64,000 nt of DNA from Zobellia galactanivorans (lineage in GTDB: Bacteria; Bacteroidota; Bacteroidia; Flavobacteriales; Flavobacteriaceae). The notes under the pieces are model-generated. The model worked only from the letters and a program-made list of their open reading frames with translations. It made no database searches and was not told the DNA's origin. Each line of letters starts with the position of its first letter. The first letter of the stretch is position 1. Location: positions 5,266,501-5,330,500 of the forward strand of contig NC_015844.1 of NCBI RefSeq assembly GCF_000973105.1, in the 5' to 3' direction. Positions 1-9,379 of the stretch are shown here, piece after piece. The position numbers and the translations under genes are program-made.

Positions 1-66
1 AACCTTACACACCAAAATAGATACACAGCACAAAGTAATTGGCGTGTAGCGTAAAGCTAAAAAAGA

Positions 67-1122
67 ATGAAACTAGACATTGCACTATTGGCCGGAGATG
101 GAATCGGCCCCGAAGTTATTGACCAAGCCGTAAAAGTTTGCGACGCTATCGCAACCAAATATAAGCATGAGATCAGCTGGAAACCTGCGTTGACAGGTGC
201 CGCGGCCATTGATGCCGTTGGAGAACCATATCCGGATGAAACCCATGAAGTTTGTGCCAGTGCAGATGCCGTTCTTTTTGGAGCCATAGGCCACCCTAGA
301 TTTGACAATGACCCTTCCGCAAAAGTACGCCCTGAGCAAGGTTTATTGAAAATGAGACAAAAATTGGGTCTTTTTGCCAATGTACGCCCGACTTTCACCT
401 TCCCTTCTTTAATCGATAAGTCGCCCTTAAAGCGCGAGCGCATTGAAGGTACCGATTTGATAATTCTTCGTGAATTGACCGGTGGTGTATATTTTGGAGA
501 GCGCGGTAGAAAAGACGATGGCAATACGGCTTTTGACACCATGACCTACACGCGCGCCGAAATTCAACGTTTGGCCAAAAAAGGTTTTGAGATGGCCATG
601 AACCGTTCTAAACGCCTTTGTTGTGTTGACAAGGCCAACGTTTTAGAGTCATCACGTTTATGGAGAGAAACCGTACAGGCCATGGAAAAAGACTATCCTG
701 AGGTTGAGGTTTCTTACGAATTTGTTGATGCCGTTGCCATGCGATTGGTGCAATGGCCAAAAGGATACGACGTTATCATCACAGAAAACCTTTTCGGAGA
801 TATTTTGACCGATGAAGCCTCTGTAATTTCAGGCTCTATGGGATTAATGCCTTCTGCTTCCGTAGGCGAAAAAACAAAACTGTACGAACCTATTCACGGT
901 TCATACCCACAGGCCGCAGGAAAAGACATTGCCAACCCATTGGCAACTGTACTTTCAGCAGCTATGCTTTTTGAAGATTTTGGTCTACAACAGGAAGCAG
1001 ACGATATCCGTCGTGTAGTGAATAAGTCTTTAGCCGAAGGTATTGTAACCGAAGACCTTTCCGAAGATGCTAAAGCATACAAGACAAGCGAAGTTGGCGA
1101 TTGGTTAGCGAAGAACGTTTAA
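67..1122 (+). CDS. leuB: 3-isopropylmalate dehydrogenase
   Basis: Third step of leucine biosynthesis: NAD-dependent oxidative decarboxylation of 3-isopropylmalate in the cytoplasm. The 351-aa length is normal for LeuB. The N-terminus carries the GDGIGPEV nucleotide/substrate motif (residues 10-17), the middle has the RELTGGVYFG segment, and the C-terminal part has the ENLFGDILTDE Mg2+/substrate-binding loop and the EPIHGSYPQAAGKDIANP cofactor loop. The ATG follows an A-rich stretch. It is probably the last gene of a leu operon lying off the left edge, because a strong terminator follows at once. It sits back-to-back with no shared promoter with the ilv genes further right. Confidence 0.97.
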   Translation: MKLDIALLAGDGIGPEVIDQAVKVCDAIATKYKHEISWKPALTGAAAIDAVGEPYPDETHEVCASADAVLFGAIGHPRFDNDPSAKVRPEQGLLKMRQKLGLFANVRPTFTFPSLIDKSPLKRERIEGTDLIILRELTGGVYFGERGRKDDGNTAFDTMTYTRAEIQRLAKKGFEMAMNRSKRLCCVDKANVLESSRLWRETVQAMEKDYPEVEVSYEFVDAVAMRLVQWPKGYDVIITENLFGDILTDEASVISGSMGLMPSASVGEKTKLYEPIHGSYPQAAGKDIANPLATVLSAAMLFEDFGLQQEADDIRRVVNKSLAEGIVTEDLSEDAKAYKTSEVGDWLAKNV

Positions 1123-1165
1123 GTAGAACCCTTTTCCCGACAACTAGCGTGGGACAATTAATATT

Positions 1166-1228
1166 TAAAAGTGCTAAATCTCTGAACATCCTTTCCAAAG
1201 GAGGCTTTAGGATTTAGCACTTTTCTAT
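1166..1228 (+). terminator. Intrinsic terminator after leuB
   Basis: A long stem pairs AAAAGTGCTAAATC with GATTTAGCACTTTT and ends in a T-rich tract. The loop contains a smaller CTTTCC/GGAGG-like hairpin. It lies 45 bases after the leuB stop. It could also work for the convergent lipoprotein gene on the other strand, since the base of the stem is A/T-rich on both sides. Confidence 0.8.
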
Positions 1229-1279
1229 TTATCCGGCCAACATTAAAAAATGCTAAAAGGACAATATTGACATATTAAA

Positions 1280-1855
1280 CTACTCAACATCTTCTTTTCC
1301 ATAAAGCCAAGCAATGTTTATTTCTTCATAAAACAGATATATATCTTCTTCGATATTATGCGTAAAAATTGGTAGTACATTCAAGATTTCAAGGGTTTCA
1401 CCGGAAACAACCCCAGTTTGCGTGTATGGCTGATCAGTATCCGCATCATATTTCAAAATCCGTTTATCTCCATCTTTAGTCCAAACTATTGCAACTTCAG
1501 ATTCTGATTCTTCTACTGGCTCGTAAATTGTTTCGTAGGTATCCTCCTCTTCTGAATATATTATATACAAAGCACCAAAGCTAGATGCCGTTCCTGTGCC
1601 GTCACTCTTAAGAGTAATAGTTCCCTGAGGGACACCTTCTACCTCTTTATTAAAATCCGTATTCTTCGTCCCGTCATTATTAAAGTCACTGGCTTCTTCC
1701 ATAATTGAAGCGGTAGATTTCCAGATTTCAACAATAGTGACTTCTTCTATATCTTCCCCATCTGTTTTATCCTCAGTATCATCGCTTTTATCGCAAGCAA
1801 CAAAAAATAGCCCTAGAGCAAAAATCGATAAGTAAAATTTCATTGTAGTTTTCAT
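1280..1855 (-). CDS. Putative acidic lipoprotein
   Basis: 191 aa with a signal peptide and a lipobox (LFFVAC, Cys21), followed at once by an Asp/Glu/Lys-rich tether (DKSDDTEDKTDGED), so the mature protein is probably a lipidated envelope protein. An alternative start is Met5. The rest has strand-like segments (TITLKSDGTGTASS, VAIVWTKDGDKRILKY, TLEILNVLP) resembling small lipocalin-like Bacteroidetes lipoproteins, but I do not recognise the family. It is convergent with leuB and not obviously in an operon. Confidence 0.7.
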   Translation of the reverse strand: MKTTMKFYLSIFALGLFFVACDKSDDTEDKTDGEDIEEVTIVEIWKSTASIMEEASDFNNDGTKNTDFNKEVEGVPQGTITLKSDGTGTASSFGALYIIYSEEEDTYETIYEPVEESESEVAIVWTKDGDKRILKYDADTDQPYTQTGVVSGETLEILNVLPIFTHNIEEDIYLFYEEINIAWLYGKEDVE

Positions 1856-2157
1856 AATTTATAGTGTTTAGAGGTTCATATTTAATTTCGTGATTTGTAA
1901 TCTTAGCAAACGGCTTGAATCATCCCATTCAAGTTTTATTCATACTCTTCTTTTTGATTTGTTAGTGGCAGCGCTACGTTGTAAGGTTTCTAAGCGTAGA
2001 ATTTGCCATCTGCCTTGTTCTTATAGGTTTTAGACCGTAGAATTTTAAATCGGAATCAAGAAAAAATGTAACAAAAGCACCTTCATCTTGATTCCGAATG
2101 ATTTCTATGAGATTACGCCCCGTTTTAAGAAATTATGTCTTCCTTAAATTCTAAGGC
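1856..2157. other. Intergenic stretch without a recognisable gene
   Basis: About 300 bases of AT-rich sequence. I see no open frame of note, no tRNA-like fold and no strong hairpin. Two short near-repeats (GCGTAGAATTTG at about 1994 and CCGTAGAATTTT at about 2035) are too weak to interpret. Confidence 0.5.
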
Positions 2158-2517
2158 CTAAGCATTTTGATGAAAAAAGCACTGCACATTTTTAACAAAG
2201 TAATTATCCGTAGTAGACGATTCCAGTTCAAGTTCATTATTCCCTTGCACTTTCAAATAAGACCCTGGAAAAGTAAGGATCTGTGTAAACCAAGCATCTT
2301 GAAAATCCCAAGAAGGATCATAAGCAGTCAAGTCACCGATATGCTTTCCATTAATTTTAACAGGAAGAGTCTCCCTTAAATTTCTAACCATAATAAAAAT
2401 AATAGCATTACGATTACCTTCCCTCCCACCTGTTCCGAAAGGAAAATCTCGTTCTACATCTGTGATTAATACATGGTCATTACCAATAACTGTAATAAAA
2501 TCCGATACAATAGGCAT
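2158..2517 (-). CDS. Hypothetical protein, beta-rich
   Basis: 119 aa starting at a good ATG. There is no signal peptide or membrane segment. The sequence alternates strands and turns (DFITVIGNDHVLITDVERD, TLPVKINGKHIGDL, GSYLKVQGNNELEL) and has the look of a small jelly-roll or lectin-like domain, but I do not recognise the family. It lies upstream of nothing in an operon and sits downstream, on the same strand, of an AraC-type regulator. Confidence 0.55.
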   Translation of the reverse strand: MPIVSDFITVIGNDHVLITDVERDFPFGTGGREGNRNAIIFIMVRNLRETLPVKINGKHIGDLTAYDPSWDFQDAWFTQILTFPGSYLKVQGNNELELESSTTDNYFVKNVQCFFHQNA

Positions 2518-2635
2518 AGCTTATATATTTAAATTAAACAATCATATATACTATCTGCGCGGTCATTTACTCCGCTCAAGCTTTTATGAAGCCAAAATAC
2601 TTGGAAGAAAGACTGTTATGGGGGTAAAAAACCGA

Positions 2636-3472
2636 CTAAAATGCAATCTGCTTTAAAAATGATTGGGCGGCCTCATTCTGAAAGCCCATGTAGGAAGAAA
2701 GTGTTGTATGTGTTATCGCTCGAAATTGTTTGCGAAAATGTGATTTGTCATAATACTCATATTGACATAATAAATCGATCAAGGGAGCTTTGGTACGATT
2801 AAAATCGTTTACTATATGATTGACCTTAACAATGGTGGCATATTGATGGGGCCGAAGACCGATACGTTCCTTAAATGCACGTTGTAAATGACGTTCACTT
2901 ACTTTTAGCGTTCGGGCCAAGGTATTGGTATGAATGATTCCTTTCCGATTGATGATTTCCTCAACCGCCCAATCAGTGAATACCGGATCTTGTCTCTGTT
3001 TCAAAACTTGGGAACCAAGCCATTGTTCAAAAAGTAAAACCCGACTATTAATATCGCTCCCCATCATTTTACCATGGAGCTCCTTTAAACTTTTGTCTAA
3101 GTGGTAATTGGCCTCAATTGCAAAATTCCGTAATTCGTTAATAGGTATTCTCGTTAAACGACAAGCCGTCGTCGGCTTTAAAACCACCCCAAACAAATCG
3201 CTATCTTGAGGCATTTCCATTGCGTACATACAGTCTTGTTGACCGGCTATATAAACGGGGTAATCAATAAGTCCAATTTGATCGCTGTAGTCAAAAACCA
3301 ATGAACCATTAAAATTAAACCCAAGAAAAACGCATCCTGTGGGTAAGGTGGTCTGCCGATACAAATGAGGATTCTTTTGCCTATCTCCACTAATCTTTTG
3401 TTGAAAATAGAAATAAACGTAAGGTTCCAATAATTTGGAAGGCGCCTTAGTAATAAAATCATGTGTAGCCAT
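2636..3472 (-). CDS. AraC-family transcriptional regulator
   Basis: 278 aa. The N-terminal ~150 residues are a beta-rich sensing domain of the type often found in Bacteroidetes AraC regulators (starts SKLLEPYVYFYFQQK). The C-terminal ~100 residues hold two helix-turn-helix units: HTNTLARTLKVSERHLQRAFK, then the second with the signature YYDKSHFRKQFRAITHTTLSSY. It acts in the cytoplasm as a DNA-binding regulator. The neighbouring 119-aa gene or the second AraC gene may be a target, but the sequence does not show the ligand. Confidence 0.88.
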   Translation of the reverse strand: MATHDFITKAPSKLLEPYVYFYFQQKISGDRQKNPHLYRQTTLPTGCVFLGFNFNGSLVFDYSDQIGLIDYPVYIAGQQDCMYAMEMPQDSDLFGVVLKPTTACRLTRIPINELRNFAIEANYHLDKSLKELHGKMMGSDINSRVLLFEQWLGSQVLKQRQDPVFTDWAVEEIINRKGIIHTNTLARTLKVSERHLQRAFKERIGLRPHQYATIVKVNHIVNDFNRTKAPLIDLLCQYEYYDKSHFRKQFRAITHTTLSSYMGFQNEAAQSFLKQIAF

Positions 3473-3707
3473 ATTACAAAAATTGAATTAGAATGTCATC
3501 GAACCCTAGAGGGCCTTCGTACAGAGCGCAAAAACAAAAGAGCTTTTGCAAACTCATTTATTGATGTGATACAGGGGAATCGTCAATGATACATTCGTCT
3601 TTTACACTTGACAACGAAGAAAAGAAATAGGTTTTAGGAAAGAATGTAAAAATGCGTTCTAAATACCCAGAAATAAAACTAACTTACTGATAATCAAATG
3701 AAATATA

Positions 3708-4559
3708 TCAAAGCGTTTGTACATTTTTTATAAAAAGTGAATCCTTGACAAATACTTCTTGAATAAATTTAAATCGTTCTATATGAAACTCGCGAGGTGT
3801 ATGGCCACAGTACTTTTTAAAGTCTTTATAAAAATGTGAAAAATCATAATAATTATACAATGTACCTAGGCTGGCATAATCGTTTTGCGCATTCATATCA
3901 ATTTCAGAAAACAGATTATTAAAGCGTACGATACGGTTAAAGGTCGAAGGGGGAATTCCGACGACCTCCTTAAATTTTTTTTGAAAATAACGCATACTCA
4001 CATTCAGTTTGTCCGATACTTCCCTTACCTGAATACACCCATAAGATTCGTACATCATTTCTAAGCCCAAATCAACCATAGGGCTAGTTTTATTGGCCCT
4101 GTCTACTCTGTCCAACAATAATTGCTCTACCATTGAAATTCTTTCTTGTGGGTCTGTAGTCCGTTCAAGCTGATGTGAAAACTTAGTGAGATTCACATTG
4201 AGAAGGCTTTCCGTACTCAAGGGAGTATCTACCAAAGTATGCATATCAAAACCAAACAATTTACGGAGTCCTGCCGGCTTAAAGGCTACACCAATTAACG
4301 CTACAATTTCGTCATCGGAAGTAAGGGTGTAGGCGTTAATTTGTTGACCTGTAGTATAGCACTTTGGGACAAAAGGCTTTTTACCGCCTATAGAACGACC
4401 ATAAATGCTCCCTGAATATTGAAACACCATAAAGCCCATTCCACTAGGAAGTATGAATTCCTCTATCTTTTCCCCATAATCTTTTCGCTCCCATTTTATT
4501 TCATAAAAGAAAGAAACAAAAGGGAGCAATGCTTCGGGTGGAGGGTATGCAGTATGCAT
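3708..4559 (-). CDS. AraC-family transcriptional regulator
   Basis: 283 aa from the ATG at 4559; an upstream TTG would add eight residues but the family usually begins near this Met (MHTAYPPPEALLPFVSFFYE). It has the same architecture as the previous gene: an N-terminal sensing domain (residues ~1-150) and a C-terminal AraC DNA-binding domain with CIQVREVSDKLNVSMRYFQK and a second helix around YYDFSHFYKDFKKYCGHTP. The two regulators are only distantly similar, so they are unlikely to be a recent tandem duplication. It lies upstream of the other AraC gene on the same strand, with 235 bases between. Confidence 0.88.
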   Translation of the reverse strand: MHTAYPPPEALLPFVSFFYEIKWERKDYGEKIEEFILPSGMGFMVFQYSGSIYGRSIGGKKPFVPKCYTTGQQINAYTLTSDDEIVALIGVAFKPAGLRKLFGFDMHTLVDTPLSTESLLNVNLTKFSHQLERTTDPQERISMVEQLLLDRVDRANKTSPMVDLGLEMMYESYGCIQVREVSDKLNVSMRYFQKKFKEVVGIPPSTFNRIVRFNNLFSEIDMNAQNDYASLGTLYNYYDFSHFYKDFKKYCGHTPREFHIERFKFIQEVFVKDSLFIKNVQTL

Positions 4560-4779
4560 ATTTAACGAATTGATTATTACCAAAGTAGTAAAAAACAGAC
4601 ATTTATAACGTATGAATTGTATAGTTTGTAGCGAATACGGTATAATCGACCATCTACCCTTTGCTTATAAACACAAGGATTAATAAAGAAAAAAATCAAT
4701 ATATAGCCGCTGAAAAAAAGTACACAAAACAAGCAGAGTTACTATACAAAAGCGAAAAGGTCTCGCCTCATTGGCCACA

Positions 4780-4815
4780 AAAAAACTCCCAAGAATACCC
4801 TTGGGAGTTTTTTTA
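4780..4815. terminator. Bidirectional intrinsic terminator
   Basis: The stem AACTCCCAAG/CTTGGGAGTT is flanked by an A-tract on the left and a T-tract on the right, so it can terminate on both strands. It lies 40 bases beyond the stop of the MFS gene, which is its most likely client. Confidence 0.85.
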
Positions 4816-4854
4816 TCTCATTTTATAATGTGATTTTTTTGCGTGCTACCTTAA

Positions 4855-6054
4855 TTAGCTATTATACGCCAACTTTCGGTACTTATTGGCCCTTTGCCTT
4901 CTATATACAAGAATACCTATAGCCATAGCCACCCCGGTACCGGCCAGTACCGCACCTACGACTCCTGAATAGACCACCCCATAACCATAGGCAATTGGCA
5001 GTCCGGCCAAATAGGCTCCAGATGCATTCCCCATATTAAAAGCACTTTGGTTCATTGATGATCCCAGCATTTCATTTCCTTTTGAGGTGTTGATTATCGC
5101 CATTTGTATGGGGGTCGAAACCGTAAAAGAAGCTAACCCCATCAAGAAAGTCATAATCAATAACATCTGTGGGTTTGTTGCTACTACCGCATTGATAAGT
5201 AATAAAAGCACCATAAAACTCAAACTTATAGCTACTGCTTTTAAAGGTACAAACCACTCAGCCATTTTTGCTCCTAAGAAATTGCCGACCACCATACCAA
5301 GACCGGCCAAAATCATGGCGTAACTGACCATGTTTTCTCCCATTCCCGCAATATCGGTTACCAAAGGGGCTATATAGCTATACCAAGCGAAAAAGCCTCC
5401 TGTACCTATAGTAGTTAATGCAATAAGCGCCCATAATTCGCCATTTCTTAAACCTTTATTCTCATTTGATCGCGCTTTGGGAAGCTCTGGTTCTATTTTT
5501 GGCATCCAAAAAAACACACTTAAAATCGCCATAAATCCAACAATTCCCACCATAAAGAAAGATAAACTCCAATCATAATGGTGTCCTATATAAGTTCCGG
5601 TTGGCACACCAATAACATTTGCAATGGTCAACCCTGAGAACATTACGGCAATTGCTTGAGCAGACTTGCCCGCCTTGACCAATTTACCCGCTACAACGGC
5701 GCCGATACCAAAAAAGGCACCATGGGGCAAACCAGATAAGAATCGGGTCACCAACAACGTACCGTAACTATCGGCAAAACCGGATAAGGTGTTAAAGAGG
5801 GTAAACCATCCCATCAACAACAACAAAACGGTCCTGGAATTCAATTTTGAGCCTATTTTGGCCAATAATGGTGCTCCGACCACTACACCAAGGGCATAAG
5901 CGGCAATGGAATGGCCCGCTTCGGGAATACTAATATTCAATCCTTTGGCCACATCGGGAAGAATGCCCATAATCACAAACTCCGTCAATCCAATACCGAA
6001 ACCTCCTATCGCTAAAGCTATTAGCGCTTTTCTATTTGCTGTGTTTGTTTTCAT
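4855..6054 (-). CDS. MFS transporter, AraJ/DHA1-like exporter
   Basis: 399 aa from the ATG at 6054 (a GTG three codons upstream is also in frame). There are twelve hydrophobic segments; the first carries LTEFVIMGILPDVAKGLNIS, typical of the sugar-efflux/drug-export AraJ-YdhP-like branch of the major facilitator superfamily. The loop after helix 2 has AKIGSKLNSRTVLL, a variant of MFS motif A. It is an inner-membrane proton-driven efflux pump; the substrate cannot be read from the sequence. It is a single gene with its own terminator, and may be controlled by the AraC gene beyond that terminator. Confidence 0.87.
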   Translation of the reverse strand: MKTNTANRKALIALAIGGFGIGLTEFVIMGILPDVAKGLNISIPEAGHSIAAYALGVVVGAPLLAKIGSKLNSRTVLLLLMGWFTLFNTLSGFADSYGTLLVTRFLSGLPHGAFFGIGAVVAGKLVKAGKSAQAIAVMFSGLTIANVIGVPTGTYIGHHYDWSLSFFMVGIVGFMAILSVFFWMPKIEPELPKARSNENKGLRNGELWALIALTTIGTGGFFAWYSYIAPLVTDIAGMGENMVSYAMILAGLGMVVGNFLGAKMAEWFVPLKAVAISLSFMVLLLLINAVVATNPQMLLIMTFLMGLASFTVSTPIQMAIINTSKGNEMLGSSMNQSAFNMGNASGAYLAGLPIAYGYGVVYSGVVGAVLAGTGVAMAIGILVYRRQRANKYRKLAYNS

Positions 6055-6197
6055 AGCACACACCTTTTTAATTAAACAAAATTTATTTGTAAGATTTGGA
6101 GCTTACATTAAAAATTAACAAAAATTTTAAGCAAAGTTATGGCGAGAAAATCAATTAAAAATATGCGCGATTATCAGATTTATGTTCATAATTACCC

Positions 6198-6231
6198 ATA
6201 AAAAAAGAATACCCCTGTAAATAGGGGTAAA
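6198..6231 (-). terminator. Intrinsic terminator after the aldehyde dehydrogenase gene
   Basis: On the minus strand the stem ACCCCT/AGGGGT is followed by ATTCTTTTTTTAT. It lies about 100 bases after the stop of the upstream dehydrogenase gene. A second small hairpin (TTTCAAGG/CCTTGAAA, 6261-6280) lies between the two. Confidence 0.6.
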
Positions 6232-6332
6232 ATCTTATACTTCAAACATATGTTAGCGTTTCAAGGGAAACCTTGAAAGATATACAAAGCTACGATTGAA
6301 ACCTTTGTGCTTTTGTAGTTTAACGGGATAGA

Positions 6333-7913
6333 TTACAAAATATAATCCGTACTCACGAAGTTAGACAGCTTGGCTTCTAATAACTGCTGAATAGTTTCAT
6401 TGTTTAAATCGTTATCCTTAAAGGCGACAAATGTTCGAATAGAGAAGGATCGCAAAGCATCATGAACGCTTAAAGTGGCCTGGGCCGAATCTTTTCTTCC
6501 CGTAAAGGGATACACATCGGGACCACGTTGGCAAGAACTGTTCAAGTTCACCCTACACACCAAGTTAACTAAGGAATCAATTAAGGGGGAAAGTGCGTAT
6601 ACATCCTTTCCGAACAAACTCACCTGTTGTCCGTAATTACTTTCCGCCATATCGTTTAAGGGCTCTTCAATATCGGAGAATGAAAGTACAGGTACCACAG
6701 GTCCGAACTGTTCCTCTTGGTATACCCTCATATCCTTGCTTACCGGATAAAGCACGGCAGGCCAGATATAATTATCAAATTTTTGACCTCCCTTTTTGTT
6801 CTTTATTTTTGCTCCTTTTTCAAGGGCATCATCGATCAACTCTTGAATATAGGCCGGTTTTCCCGGTTCTGGAAGAGGCGTCAATTTCACCCCGTCTTCC
6901 CAAGGATTACCGAATTTCAAAGCATCGACCTTTTTTGAATACCGTTTCAAAAACTCGTCTTTAATATCCTCATGTACATAGATCACCTTTAAGGCCGTAC
7001 ATCGCTGACCATTAAAAGATAGGGTTCCGGCAATGCACTCGTCGATGGTCAGATCTAGGTCGGCATCGGGAAGAATAATGGCCGGATTCTTAGCCTCCAA
7101 ACCTAAAACCAAACGCAAACGGTTACTTTTAGGGTGTTGCTCTTGCAAGGCATTTGCCGATTTACTGTTTCCTATCAAGGCCAATACATCTACCTTACCG
7201 GTCTGCATAATGGGTGCGGCAACGGCCCTACCCCTTCCGAAAAGGATGTTTACTACACCTTTAGGGAAACTCGTCTGAAAGGCCTCCAACAAAGGCGTAA
7301 TCAATAAGACCCCGTGCTTTGCCGGCTTAAAAATCGTGGTATTCCCCATGATAATGGCAGGAATAAGCAATGCAAAGGTTTCATTGAGCGGATAGTTGTA
7401 AGGCCCCAAACAAAGTACAACGCCTACAGGTCCCCTTTTAATATGGGCATACACACCATCATGTTTTTGAAACTTGGCCGAATTACGGTCCAAATCCTTA
7501 TACTCCTCAATGGTATCGTTTATATAATCTACGGTACGGTCAAATTCTTTCTGGCTATCGGGTAATGATTTACCGATTTCCCACATCAGCAATTTTACGA
7601 TTTCCTCCCGTTTGGTCTTCATCTGCCGTACGAAATTCTCCATACATTCAATACGGTCTTTTACGTGCATGGTCGGCCAAACGCCTTGCCCCCTATTAAA
7701 AGCCTTCATGGCGGAATCTAGGGCATCAAGGGCTTCAGGCTCGCCCATATCGGGAATACTTCCCAACAATGTGGGCTTATAGGCTTCGGTAGAAGATATA
7801 GTGGAAAAGACCTCAGTGGTCTTGCCTTCCCATGTTTTCAGCTCTCCGTTTACCAAGTATTTTCTTTGGTCTATTGTGTTGTTAATCTGATATTCTTCAG
7901 GTATAGTTGTCAT
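6333..7913 (-). CDS. NADP-dependent glyceraldehyde-3-phosphate dehydrogenase (ALDH superfamily, GapN-like)
   Basis: 526 aa, the length of GapN/ALDH11-type enzymes. Visible motifs: GPYNYPLNE (cofactor-domain loop), the general-base segment [11 protein letters not shown], the catalytic Cys in [20 protein letters not shown], and the C-terminal [16 protein letters not shown], which is the phosphate-handling signature shared with non-phosphorylating GAPDH. It would oxidise glyceraldehyde-3-phosphate directly to 3-phosphoglycerate with NADPH production. It lies downstream of ilvA on the same strand with 138 bases between, probably as a separate unit. Confidence 0.82.
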   Translation of the reverse strand: MTTIPEEYQINNTIDQRKYLVNGELKTWEGKTTEVFSTISSTEAYKPTLLGSIPDMGEPEALDALDSAMKAFNRGQGVWPTMHVKDRIECMENFVRQMKTKREEIVKLLMWEIGKSLPDSQKEFDRTVDYINDTIEEYKDLDRNSAKFQKHDGVYAHIKRGPVGVVLCLGPYNYPLNETFALLIPAIIMGNTTIFKPAKHGVLLITPLLEAFQTSFPKGVVNILFGRGRAVAAPIMQTGKVDVLALIGNSKSANALQEQHPKSNRLRLVLGLEAKNPAIILPDADLDLTIDECIAGTLSFNGQRCTALKVIYVHEDIKDEFLKRYSKKVDALKFGNPWEDGVKLTPLPEPGKPAYIQELIDDALEKGAKIKNKKGGQKFDNYIWPAVLYPVSKDMRVYQEEQFGPVVPVLSFSDIEEPLNDMAESNYGQQVSLFGKDVYALSPLIDSLVNLVCRVNLNSSCQRGPDVYPFTGRKDSAQATLSVHDALRSFSIRTFVAFKDNDLNNETIQQLLEAKLSNFVSTDYIL

Positions 7914-8051
7914 TTTAAAAAGGTTAGTTCTTTAACTTAAAAAATTAAGGAGTACAATTCTTACAAAAGTACATAATTAAAAAAATCGAAGTTACCTAAA
8001 ATAGGCCTTCCTTACACGAATTTCATAAAACAACCGAAAATCGTGAAACCT

Positions 8052-9302
8052 TTACACGAGATATTGGAATAAATCGGGTTTGTCGTTCAGGTAGTCCCCA
8101 TAAAAATTGTTTGCCTTCATACGCTGTACCAGGGGTTCTAGGTCGTCAGGACTTTTAAGCTCGATACCGACAATGGCCGGCGCATTTTCACGACTCGATT
8201 TTTTTGAATATTCAAAATGGGTGATATCATCATCAGGACCTAAGATCTCTGCTACGAACTCCTTTAAGGCACCGGGTCTTTGTGGAAACCTGACAATAAA
8301 ATAATGTTTGAGGCGGCCGTATAAAAGCGCCCTTTCCTTAATCTCCGCTGTTCGGGTAATATCGTTATTGCTTCCACTAAGAATGCAAACAACGGTCTTG
8401 TCCTTTATTTCGGATGCAAATCCATCCAAAGCCGCTATGGTCAATGCTCCGGCAGGTTCGACTACAATGGCATCCCTATTGTACAGATCAAGAATGGTCT
8501 GGCAAACTTTACCTTCCGGCACGGTTACCATATCATAAAGACCTTCCTTACAGATGGAAAAGGTCAAATCCCCCACTTTTTGCACCGCAGCCCCATCAAT
8601 AAACTTATCGATTTTGGAAAGCTCCGTATTCACATTGTTTTCCATGGAAGTCTTCATCGATGGCGCCCCTTCTGGCTCAACACCTATGATTTTGGTACTA
8701 GGCGACAGTTCTTTAAAGACGCCTATTAAACCCGAAGCGAGTCCACCTCCGCCCACGGCCACAAAAATGTAATCTATAGGCTCTTTAAACTGCTCCAAGA
8801 GCTCCAAGCCTACCGTACCCTGCCCTTCAATGACCTTAGGGTCGTCAAAAGGATGGATATAGGTCTTATTGTTGCTTTCACAAAATGCCCTGGCACTTTT
8901 GGACGAGTCGTCAAAAGTATCGCCCTCAAGAACAACGGTGACCCATTCACCGCCGAACATTTTGGTCTGCTCTATTTTTTGCTTCGGTGTTACCGAAGGC
9001 ATATATACCGTCCCTTGAATTTTTAGGTGATTACAAGCAAAGGCTACGCCTTGGGCATGGTTTCCCGCACTGGCGCACACAATTCCCTTTGCCCTTTCCC
9101 CTTCAGAAAGCGAATTGATCTTATTGAATGCCCCACGAATTTTATAGGAACGCACCCGATGCAAGTCTTCCCGCTTAAGAAGGACATTGGCACCGTAAGC
9201 CTTTGACAGCCGTATGCTTTGCATTAGCGGGGTTTCCGTAGCCACTTGGGCTATGGTCACAGCCGCCTTTTTGATATCCGGTATACTAGGAAAATACGTC
9301 AT
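8052..9302 (-). CDS. ilvA: Threonine ammonia-lyase (biosynthetic type)
   Basis: 416 aa. PLP-dependent deamination of threonine to 2-oxobutanoate, the entry step to isoleucine. The PLP lysine is Lys54 in SYKIRGAFNK; the PLP phosphate loop is VGGGGLASG, and the tetraglycine region is intact. The C-terminal ~85 residues (HYFIVRFPQRPGALKEFV) form a single ACT-like regulatory domain, the arrangement seen in shorter IlvA enzymes of Bacteroidetes and Gram-positives rather than the two-domain E. coli form. It is the last gene of the ilv operon, 77 bases after ilvC, and a terminator-like hairpin ends immediately before its ATG. Confidence 0.95.
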   Translation of the reverse strand: MTYFPSIPDIKKAAVTIAQVATETPLMQSIRLSKAYGANVLLKREDLHRVRSYKIRGAFNKINSLSEGERAKGIVCASAGNHAQGVAFACNHLKIQGTVYMPSVTPKQKIEQTKMFGGEWVTVVLEGDTFDDSSKSARAFCESNNKTYIHPFDDPKVIEGQGTVGLELLEQFKEPIDYIFVAVGGGGLASGLIGVFKELSPSTKIIGVEPEGAPSMKTSMENNVNTELSKIDKFIDGAAVQKVGDLTFSICKEGLYDMVTVPEGKVCQTILDLYNRDAIVVEPAGALTIAALDGFASEIKDKTVVCILSGSNNDITRTAEIKERALLYGRLKHYFIVRFPQRPGALKEFVAEILGPDDDITHFEYSKKSSRENAPAIVGIELKSPDDLEPLVQRMKANNFYGDYLNDKPDLFQYLV

Positions 9303-9368
9303 ATTAAAAAACCCTGTCTAGAATTTTAACTTCCTATAGTTTGGAAGACTAAAAAAACCGGACAGGGT
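9303..9368 (-). terminator. Terminator-like hairpin directly before the ilvA start codon
   Basis: On the minus strand ACCCTGTC (9368-9361) pairs with GACAGGGT (9318-9311), followed by TTTTTAAT and then the ilvA ATG. A second internal hairpin (CTTCC/GGAAG, about 9330-9347) and another T-tract (CGGTTTTTTT) sit in the loop. The structure both looks like a terminator for ilvC and lies where the ilvA ribosome-binding site must be, so it may set the ilvA:ilvC ratio. Confidence 0.6.
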
Positions 9369-9379
9369 CGTTTTATCAA

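Noticed and set aside
2636-4559. The two AraC genes as a recent tandem duplication
   Set aside because: The proteins align only in the general AraC fold, with clearly different sequences.
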